This document shows positions 1 through 6,600 of a DNA stretch of 8,356 nt, piece by piece. The translations under genes were made by a program, and so were the position numbers. The notes under the pieces are model-generated. The model was not told the DNA's origin, searched no databases, and saw nothing but the letters and a program-made list of their open reading frames with translations. The stretch's first letter is position 1. Each line of letters begins with the position of its first letter. This DNA is from Bacillota bacterium (GTDB taxonomy: Bacteria > Bacillota > Sulfobacillia > RBS10-35 > JAJYVM01): positions 1 to 8,356 of the forward strand of contig JAJYVM010000153.1 of assembly GCA_021792015.1 (NCBI GenBank), given 5' to 3'.

Positions 1-936
1 ATCCCGCAGGCGATCGCCGCCGGCGCCGAGGTGCTGAGCGACTGCATGGTGACCCAGGTCGAGGTCGGCCGCGACGGCGCCGTCACGGGCGTGGTCTTCC
101 GCCACGACGGGCGCGAGCACCGCCAGCGCGCCCGCGTCGTCATCCTCGCCAGCTTTGTGGTGGAGACACCGCGCCTGCTGCTGCAGTGCACGGGGCCGGG
201 CTACGAGGACGGGCTGGCCAACGGCAGCGGCATGGTCGGCCGGTGCGTGATGGTGCATTCGGCCCACGACGTGTATGCCGCGATGGACGAGGAGGTTCGC
301 CTGTACAAGGGCACCCCGGTGCTGGCCACGACACAGGATTTCTACGAGACGGACCCCGCCCGCGGCTTCGCGCGCGGGTACACCCTGCACGCCCACGGCG
401 CCAGGCCCGTCGAGCTCGCCGGCGCCCTCTGCCGGGCCGGCCTGTGGGGGAACTCCCTGCGGCAGGCCCTCAGCGAATACAACCACCTGGCCCGCATCAC
501 GATGGTCGGCGAGGTCCTGCCCGACGAGGACAATCGCGTGCGCCTCGCGGACGAGCGGGATGCGCACGGCATGCGCCGCGCCCTCGTGGAGTTCAGCTTC
601 GGCGACAACGACCGGCGCCTGATCGAGCATGCCACGGGGCGTGCGCGGGCCATCCTCGAAGCCGCCGGCGGCACCCCGCGCCACGTGGTGCCGGACACGG
701 CCCACCTGCTCGGCGGCTGCCGCATGGGCGAGCATCCGGCCACCTCCGTCGTCGACCGCGACTGCCGCTGCCATGACGTGCCCAATCTCTATATCTGCAG
801 CGGCGCCGTCTTCCCGACCGCGAGCGGCGGCAACCCCACGGAGACCATCATGGCCATCGCCTCCCGCACGGCCGCCCGCCTGCTGGAGCGGGGGCGTCGC
901 CACGAGCTGGCGCGCGCGGGCACCCAGACATCGTAG
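1..936 (+). CDS. GMC-family FAD oxidoreductase, C-terminal part (5' end outside window)
   Basis: C-terminal 311 residues of a glucose-methanol-choline (GMC) family flavoprotein, which oxidises an alcohol or sugar using FAD. The frame is open to base 1. A GTG at 31 is only an internal Val, because the ten codons before it (IPQAIAAGAE) fit the usual GMC stretch ahead of the FAD-binding strand. Visible motifs are the ETPRLLL segment (normally AGxxxTPRLLL; here the preceding residues are ASFVV) and the C-terminal GMC signature. That signature has HLLGGCRMG with the likely catalytic His at 703-705, then NLYICSGAVFPTASGGNPTE with the second active-site residue Asn at 832-834. The missing N-terminal half would carry the GxGxxG FAD motif. 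The substrate cannot be told; the overall pattern is that of general bacterial GMC dehydrogenases. The family call is secure, the specific role unknown. A hairpin follows 3 nt after the stop. Confidence 0.9.
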   Translation: MPQAIAAGAEVLSDCMVTQVEVGRDGAVTGVVFRHDGREHRQRARVVILASFVVETPRLLLQCTGPGYEDGLANGSGMVGRCVMVHSAHDVYAAMDEEVRLYKGTPVLATTQDFYETDPARGFARGYTLHAHGARPVELAGALCRAGLWGNSLRQALSEYNHLARITMVGEVLPDEDNRVRLADERDAHGMRRALVEFSFGDNDRRLIEHATGRARAILEAAGGTPRHVVPDTAHLLGGCRMGEHPATSVVDRDCRCHDVPNLYICSGAVFPTASGGNPTETIMAIASRTAARLLERGRRHELARAGTQTS

Positions 937-938
937 GT

Positions 939-960
939 GGCCGGCGCCTGCGCGCCGGCC
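939..960 (+). terminator. Terminator-like hairpin after the GMC gene
   Basis: A perfect 9-bp stem, GGCCGGCGC at 939-947 pairing with GCGCCGGCC at 952-960, with a 4-nt loop CTGC, begins 3 nt after the TAG stop at 934-936. Only two T residues follow, so it is not a classical intrinsic terminator. It may stabilise the mRNA 3' end, or end transcription less strictly as many high-GC terminators do. The rest of the gap up to 1108 is GC-rich and I see no recognisable promoter, operator or small gene in it. Confidence 0.5.
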
Positions 961-1108
961 TTCCCGCCGGCCTGGCAGCGCAGGGACGCTGCCGCCCGCC
1001 GCACCTGCCCCGCGCGGAGCCGCCTGCGCCGCGCGCCGGCGGAGGCGCGGCCGCGTCCGCCGGCGAACGTCCGCCCAGGTCCTTGTGGGGAACGGAGATG
1101 GTGCACGG

Positions 1109-1819
1109 ATGCCAGGAGCCCTGGCCGGCCGGCGGGCCGTGATCACGGGCGCCAGCCGCGGGATCGGCGCCGCCGTGGCCGCGCGGCTGGCGGGCGAGGG
1201 CGCGCGCCTGGTGCTGGCCAGCCGCGACGCGGGCGAACTGCGGGCGGCCGCGCCCGCCGGGGCCCTGTGCGTGGCGGCCGACGTGCGCCAGCCGGCAAGC
1301 GTGGACGGCCTGTTCACGGCGGCCGCCGAGGCGTTCGGCGGGCGCCTCGACCTGCTGGTCAACTGCGCGGGGGTCTGCTACCTCGAGCCCCTGGCCGAGA
1401 TGGCCCTGGACCAGTTCGACGAGATGATGGCGGCGAACGTGCGCGGGACGCTGCTCTGCGTGCGCGGTGCCGTGCCCCTGCTGCGGGCGGCGGGCGGCGG
1501 CGACATCGTCAACATGTCATCCGCCCTGGCCGCGCGGCCCATCACGGCGGGCAAGGGCGGCTACGGCGCCAGCAAGCGGGCCGTGGACGCCATGTCCGAG
1601 GCCCTGGCCGCCGAGCTGGACCCCGATGGCATCGCCGTCCACACCCTGGCGCCGACATGGGTCGACACGCCCATGCGGCGCGCCCTGTTCGCCGAGGACG
1701 GCACGTGGATGGCCGCCGACGACGTCGCCGACGCCCTGGTCTTTCTGCTGACGCGGCCGGCCAGGGTCGCCGTGCAGGCCCTGCGCCTTTTGCCGCGGGA
1801 CCGCTACCACCAGCGTTGA
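1109..1819 (+). CDS. Short-chain dehydrogenase/reductase (SDR), classical type
   Basis: Complete 236-residue classical SDR, an NAD(P)H-dependent oxidoreductase acting on a hydroxyl or keto group. The Rossmann glycine motif TGASRGIG is at residues 13-20, NCAG (the NNAG motif) at 85-88, the structural Asn in AANVRG at 110, the Ser of NMSS at 137-138, and the catalytic YGASK with Tyr152 and Lys156. Ser138 to Tyr152 is 14 residues, one longer than in FabG-like enzymes, so the loop after the active-site Ser has a small insertion. The tail (RPARVAVQALRLLPRD) resembles 3-ketoacyl-reductase/YdfG-like members. ATG 1109 is chosen because the fold begins right after it and GGAG lies at 1094-1097, 11 nt upstream; an in-frame GTG at 1085 is less likely. 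The substrate is unknown. It lies on the same strand as the GMC gene, but a 172-nt gap with a hairpin argues against tight coupling. It is convergent to the lipid-synthase operon, so a role there is possible but unsupported. Confidence 0.92.
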   Translation: MPGALAGRRAVITGASRGIGAAVAARLAGEGARLVLASRDAGELRAAAPAGALCVAADVRQPASVDGLFTAAAEAFGGRLDLLVNCAGVCYLEPLAEMALDQFDEMMAANVRGTLLCVRGAVPLLRAAGGGDIVNMSSALAARPITAGKGGYGASKRAVDAMSEALAAELDPDGIAVHTLAPTWVDTPMRRALFAEDGTWMAADDVADALVFLLTRPARVAVQALRLLPRDRYHQR

Positions 1820-1861
1820 CGCGCACCGTCCGGCACGGGCACCCGAAAGCACCGGTTTGCG

Positions 1862-1883
1862 CGGCCCGGCGTACGCCGGGCCG
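1862..1883. terminator. 22-bp perfect palindrome in the convergent spacer, likely bidirectional terminator
   Basis: Bases 1862-1883 form a perfect inverted repeat centred on GTAC (core CCGGCGTACGCCGG), with every base of the 22 pairing. It sits between the SDR stop (1819) and the stop of the opposing pfaD gene (1914), so one element could stop or protect transcripts from both sides. No T-run adjoins it on either strand. Because it has no unpaired loop it could form a cruciform, or be a protein-binding site or a short dispersed palindromic repeat; only one copy is present in this window. Confidence 0.5.
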
Positions 1884-1899
1884 TCACGAACGGCATTTT
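1880..1899 (+). terminator. Small hairpin with T-run overlapping the palindrome
   Basis: GCCGT (1880-1884) and ACGGC (1890-1894) form a 5-bp stem with loop CACGA, followed by ATTTT (1895-1899). This is the only T-run in the spacer and fits a weak intrinsic terminator for the + strand SDR transcript. It shares bases 1880-1883 with the 22-bp palindrome, so the two structures cannot form together in full. The short stem keeps confidence low. Confidence 0.3.
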
Positions 1900-1913
1900 G
1901 GCGCCATCGCCCG

Positions 1914-3533
1914 CTAGGGTCGCAGGGGCCGCGGCGCGAAGCGGAACGCGCCGGCGGGGACCGGCAGGCCCTGGCTGCGCAGCTGCTGCGCACGGGTGAT
2001 CGCGGCGGCGCCCTCCAGCAGGTTGAGGGCGATCTGCACCACGCCGCGCCGGGCGGGGTCGGCGAGAAAGCTCCCCTCCGCCCACGCGTTGAAGGCCCCC
2101 ATGGCCGGGCCGCACCAGATCTGGTAGTCGCCCTGGCGGCTGGGCTCGCCGGCGACGGCCCAGTGGCTGGCGTTGCCGAGGTACCAGCGGAAGACCAGCG
2201 CCATGCGCCGCCTGGGATCCGCGTCCCCGGCGGCGGCCGCGGCGGGGTCGCGCGCCAGGAGGTAGCGGTGGGTCTCGGCCCAGATGTCCGCCAGCGGCGC
2301 GCGGAAGACCTCGCCCTCCAGTCGGGACCGGACGTCGGCCGGCAGGGCCTCCAGGTCGCGGTGGCGCCGGTAGAGCTCATACAGCTGGGCGGCGCGCGCG
2401 GCAAACAGCGTGCCGCGCTTCAGGACCTGGACGCGCACCCCCAGCTCGAACATGTCCGCGGCCGGCGCCATGGCGACGTCGGCCGGCCCGGCCGCCGCCA
2501 GCATGCGCTTGGCTGCCTCCGACAGGCCCGACTCCACGGCCGCCTGGTTGATCGTCCCCGTCATCACGTAGGCGGCGCCCATGGCGAACGCGGCGGCGAC
2601 GGCCTCCGGGGTGCCGATGCCGCCGGCGCAGCCGATCCGGGGCGCCGCACCCGCGGGCAGGCCATGGCGGGCGGCGAGGCGGGCGGCAAGCCCCGCGATG
2701 GCCGGCAGGAGGACCGTCAGCGGGCGGTTGTCGGTATGCCCGCCGGAGTCGGCCTCCACCGTCAGGTCATCGGCCACGGGCAGATGCGCGGCCAGCGCCG
2801 CCTCGGCGGCGGTGAGGGACCCGCCGCGGACCAGGTGGTCGAGCATGTCCCCGGGCGGCGGCGCCAGGAATTGCGCGGCCACCTCGGGCCGGGAGACCTT
2901 GGCCATGACGTGGCGGGCGCGCAGGGGACGGCCGTCCGCGCCGGGGCGCAGGCCGGCGAAGGCGAAGCGGACGACGGCGGGGCGCAGGGCCATGAAGGCC
3001 GAGGCGGAGATCCGGCGCACGCCGCGCCGCAGGTACAGGTCGGCCGTCGCCTCCTCCAGCGTGGGGTCGTTGGGGCTGTGGATCAGGTTGCTGCCCCACG
3101 CCGGCGCATCCCCGTCCCCGAGCTCGGCCTGCAGGCCGTCGATCTCCCGCTCCAGGCGGGCCAGGGGCAGCCCGGCCGCGCCGAAGAAGGCCAGCATGCC
3201 CGCCCCGGCCATGGCGGCCACCATGCGGCCCGTGGCGATGCCGTTGGCCATCTCCCCGGCCACGTAGCCGAACCGCACGCGGTGCGCCGCGCGAAAGGCG
3301 GCATCGCCCAGCCACTCGGGGTAGAGCGGCGGCAGCGTGCCGAGGCGGGGGTAACCGGCGGCGCCCCCCTGGGCCGGGGCGCCGCCGCTGGCGATCCCCA
3401 GGCCGCGGCGGGCCGGATCCCACAGAACGTGCAGGGGCGTGCGGACGTCGGCGGCGAGGCAGGCGATGGCATCCGGCGTGAAGGCGGCGGGGGCCGGACC
3501 CGGCGCCCACGTGTCAAGGACCGGCATCTGCAC
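1914..3533 (-). CDS. pfaD: PfaD-type FMN-dependent enoyl reductase of a PUFA/secondary-lipid synthase
   Basis: About 539 residues, the normal size for PfaD, the separate enoyl reductase subunit of PUFA synthases. It is an FMN TIM-barrel protein of the nitronate monooxygenase (2-nitropropane dioxygenase) superfamily that reduces selected trans-enoyl-ACP intermediates. Numbering from GTG 3533, the visible PfaD hallmarks are EADSGGHTDNRPL at about 260-272, the flavin-phosphate-binding IGCAGGIGTPEA at about 300-311, AAYVMTGTINQA at about 321-332, RWYLGNASHWA at about 449-459, and DYQIWCGPAMGAFNAW at about 469-484. GTG 3531-3533 is preferred as start because GGAGG lies 7 nt upstream. ATG 3525-3527, two codons on, has 13 nt spacing. 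The upstream in-frame GTG 3581 and ATG 3560 would add residues without family resemblance. The gene follows the large synthase gene on the same strand after 111 nt and is probably cotranscribed and cytosolic. Its transcript should end at the palindrome near 1862-1883. Confidence 0.93.
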   Translation of the reverse strand: MQMPVLDTWAPGPAPAAFTPDAIACLAADVRTPLHVLWDPARRGLGIASGGAPAQGGAAGYPRLGTLPPLYPEWLGDAAFRAAHRVRFGYVAGEMANGIATGRMVAAMAGAGMLAFFGAAGLPLARLEREIDGLQAELGDGDAPAWGSNLIHSPNDPTLEEATADLYLRRGVRRISASAFMALRPAVVRFAFAGLRPGADGRPLRARHVMAKVSRPEVAAQFLAPPPGDMLDHLVRGGSLTAAEAALAAHLPVADDLTVEADSGGHTDNRPLTVLLPAIAGLAARLAARHGLPAGAAPRIGCAGGIGTPEAVAAAFAMGAAYVMTGTINQAAVESGLSEAAKRMLAAAGPADVAMAPAADMFELGVRVQVLKRGTLFAARAAQLYELYRRHRDLEALPADVRSRLEGEVFRAPLADIWAETHRYLLARDPAAAAAGDADPRRRMALVFRWYLGNASHWAVAGEPSRQGDYQIWCGPAMGAFNAWAEGSFLADPARRGVVQIALNLLEGAAAITRAQQLRSQGLPVPAGAFRFAPRPLRP

Positions 3534-3534
3534 G

Positions 3535-3645
3535 TCAGGGCCTCCCCGGGCACCGGGCATGCGACGCCCGCGCCCCGCCACTCGCAGGTCGTCCGCGCCC
3601 CGAATGGCAGCGCGCCCGGACGGGCTCCGGCAGCCGCCCCGCCAT
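3535..3645 (-). CDS. Possible 36-residue leader peptide bridging the synthase and pfaD genes
   Basis: An ATG at 3645-3643 overlaps the TGA stop of the large synthase (TGATG arrangement) and has GAGGAGG (3656 to 3650) 4 nt upstream. The frame runs 36 codons and stops at TGA 3537-3535, one base before the preferred pfaD start. The peptide is rich in Arg, Gly, Pro and Ala, has no recognisable domain, and looks like translated GC-rich spacer. If translated, it would hand ribosomes from one large gene to the next. Against it: in DNA this GC-rich such open frames are common by chance, and the composition is not protein-like. I cannot assign a function. Confidence 0.25.
   Translation of the reverse strand: MAGRLPEPVRARCHSGRGRPASGGARASHARCPGRP
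3541..3545 (-). promoter_or_regulatory. Shine-Dalgarno site that decides the pfaD start
   Basis: On the - strand GGGGAGG reads into this position. GGAGG (3545 to 3541) is followed by CCCTGAC and then GTG at 3533-3531, a 7-nt spacing. This supports GTG 3533 over longer starts, and it overlaps the end of a short upstream reading frame whose TGA stop (3537-3535) ends one base before that GTG. Confidence 0.6.
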
Positions 3646-6600
3646 CACGCCTCCTCGATCCGCGGACCACGCGGCCCATACAGGCGATGCGCCAGCCAGC
3701 CGAGCAACCGGTCGCCGGGCTCGCTGCCGAGGCGCAGGCATCCGTCCGCGGCGCCCTGCAGCAGCCGCACCGTCTCGGGGCTGGGCGCCGCCAGCTCGGC
3801 CAGGGTCGCCCACAGCACCGCGTACGGCTCCTCGGCGCCGGTCCGCTCGACCCAGGCGGCGACGGCGGCCGCAAATTCAGGATCCGGGCTCGCCGGGCGC
3901 TCGGCACCGATTCCCGGCCCCAGGTCGTTGATGGCGGCCAGCACGCGCCGCCGGCGGCCGGCGGGCGGGAGCGCAGAAAGCTCGGCGGCGTCGACGGGCG
4001 GGCCGAGCCGGTACTCCTGCCGCCCGAACCCCACGGGAAAATCGAGGCGGGTGCCCGCAGGCTCGGTCGGCAGGCCGCCCAGGAACCGGACGGGCACCAC
4101 GGCAACCCCGGCGGCGACGGCCAGATCCACCACCGCCGCGCTCATGTTGGCGACGGGCGCCCCGGCCTGGCGCGCCCGAATGCCCTCCACATGGATCAGC
4201 CCCGACCCCCCGCCCTCCAGCCAGGCCCGCAGCCGGCCGAGCGCCGGCAGCAGCGTGCGCGGGTCCGCCTGGTCGAAGTACACGCAGGGATGCTCCCGGC
4301 CCACGGCGCCCAGGATCCGGTCCACCACCTGGCCCATCCACATGCCGGCCACCTCGACCTTGGCCAGGGCGCGGACGGCTGAGGGCCCCACCGCCCCCGC
4401 CACCGCGCTGAACAGCGTGGACTCGATGAGCGTCTGGTGGTTTCCGAGATACAGCCGGCCGCGGCCCTGCCGGCCCGCGCACGCCTCCGGCGCCGTGAGG
4501 CGCAGCCGGTCCACGAACCGCCCCACCAGACCCAGCAGGATGTCCTCGGTGATCGACGGGCCCGCGCCCGTGGCCTCGCGCCCGCCGCGCCGCAGCATCG
4601 CGACGTCGATCCCCGCGGGGCCGGCGTCCTGGACGGTGACCCGGCCCTCCGCTTGCCGCACATGAACCGGAAAGGGGTTCAGGGGCAGCGCCGCGCACCG
4701 GGCCAGCCCGTCCCGGCCGATGCGCACGCTGGACGGATGCACCTCGGCCCGCCGGGCCACGTGGTCCTTGATCGCCACCTGGCGCGGCAGGTCGGGTCCG
4801 TCCTCCGCCCCGTACACGGCGGCCACCGTGCCCGGCAGCCAGTCGCAGGCGGCCAGGTCCGCGAGAGCCAGCACCGTCGCATCGCCGTCCGGCTGCGCCA
4901 GGCCCGCGCCCGGAACGTGGACGCGATCGCGGAGGAAGGCCCGTCGCGCCGCCCCCGTCCCGCGGCCCAGCGGTCCCTTGGGCAGCAGCGCCTCGACCAG
5001 GCGGAACGTGGCCCACAGGCGCGCGCCCTGGAAGAGCCAGAGCCGGAAGGCCGGCAGGCGCGGGTGGCCGTCGAAGCCGTCCGGCCGCATCTCGCAGCGC
5101 AGCAGCCCGCCCGCGGGAGGCGGCCCGAAGAGGCGGAGGTCGGTGATGCGCCGCGGGTAGCCGATGCAGTCGGGCGTCGCGCCAGGCAGCCAGACCTCGA
5201 CGGCGTCGTGGGCGATGGTGTGGGCCGCCGCGTCCAGGAGCGCGGGGTGGATGCACCCCGCGGGGATGGCGCAGGCCCCCGCGTCCACCACGCCGCGCGC
5301 CCCGCCGGGGCAGGCCTCCAGCTCGCGGAGGAGCTGCAGCGCCGGCCCGTGGAACAGCATGTCCGCCGCGTAGGGGTCGCGGCCGGGCGCGACGTCGCGC
5401 AGGGGCGCCGGCTCGTCACCGGGCTCGGGCTCCGGGTAGCCCGGCGCGAGCCGCACGTCGGCGCTGGCGGCCGGCAGCCACCCCCGCTCCGCCTCGGCCA
5501 CCTCGAGGACGACGTGCACCGAGCCGGGTGCGCCAGAGCCCGCCCCCACCACCCGTGTCCGGATGCGGGTCGGACCGGCGCAGCGGATCCAGCGGCGGAT
5601 CTCGGCCCGGGCCACGCCGACGACGACCTGGCCCGGCGCCTGCCGCCGCGCCGCTGCGGCCATGCGATCCACGGCGAAGGTGAACGGCAGCACGGGCACG
5701 GTGTACGTCGGGCGGTGGTCATGCAGCCAGGTGTCGACCGCGGGGTCCAGCACCTCGACCGGCGCCGCGCCCGCGTCGGGGCGGGGGCCATGCAGCCGTG
5801 CACCGGCCGCGGAATCCCGCACCTCGACCGGCGCCGCGCCCGAGACGATGCGGAGCCCGAGGCCGCCGGCCCGGTAGATCAGGCGGGCGCCGACCCACAG
5901 CGCGGCGTCGGCAACGGCGAAGTCCCGCCCCCGCTCCGTCAGCGCCAGCGTGACCGTGACGCGGTCGTCCGACGGCAGCACCTGGCCGCGGTACTTCCAG
6001 GTGAGCGGGCGGTCGAGCGCCTCGAAGCGCGGCGCCGCCACCCCCTCGGCCATGCCCTCACGCAGCATGGTGAAGCGCAGGAGCTGCAGCATGGCCTCCA
6101 GGCCGAGCGAGCCGGGCTGGACCGGGTCCTGGAAGAAGTGGGCCCGGAAGTACCACTCGCTTCCGGCGATCCGCCGCTCCGCGCGGGCGCGCACACGGTC
6201 GGGCCCCTCGGCCCAGTAGCCGGTGACCCGGTCGAGCACGCGCAGGTCGCCTTCGTCGATCCAGCCCGCCAGGTCGACGTCGGCGTTCGCGGCGGCCGCC
6301 ATCGCCTCGCGCTCGGCCTCCGTGGGCGCAAGGCCCACCTGCCCGGCGAGCGCCGCGCGCGGGAAGTGGCCGAAGACCGTGTCGGTCGCGAAGGCCGTCT
6401 CGCCGGCCACCACGCACTCGACGCGGAAGCTCTCGATGACCGTGTCGCCGACCCGCGACACGTCCAGGACGCGAACGCGGGTGGTGATCGTGCCGGCGCC
6501 GGGGCCCACCCTGCCACGCACGGCGCCGGTCCCATCCAGATTGCGGAAGGCGAGGTCCTGGGAACTGCCCAACGGGATCCCGAGGTAGGCCGTCAGCCAG

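Noticed and set aside
789..1106. 105-residue - strand frame across the GMC/SDR gap
   Set aside because: Composition is Arg/Gly/Ala shadow-like, it overlaps the conserved GMC C-terminus antisense, and I see no convincing ribosome site or motif.
629..1108. In-frame upstream extension of the SDR back into the GMC gene
   Set aside because: The added stretch is Pro/Arg/Ala-rich shadow coding. The SDR fold starts at ATG 1109 with a plausible ribosome site, and the GMC frame over 629-936 is clearly the real one.
3534..3581. Longer pfaD starts at GTG 3581 or ATG 3560
   Set aside because: The extra residues show no family resemblance, and the best-placed GGAGG sits inside this stretch, 7 nt before GTG 3533.
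1857..4382. 841-residue open frame on the + strand, antisense to pfaD and the synthase end
   Set aside because: The translation is low-complexity Gly/Arg/Gln/Ala-rich with no domain. It lies opposite two genes with clear family motifs, and such antisense frames are expected at this GC content.
4196..5803. Long alternative frames on both strands inside the synthase gene
   Set aside because: All are Arg/Pro/Ser/Ala-rich off-frame readings of a region whose main frame shows continuous DH and acyltransferase motifs.
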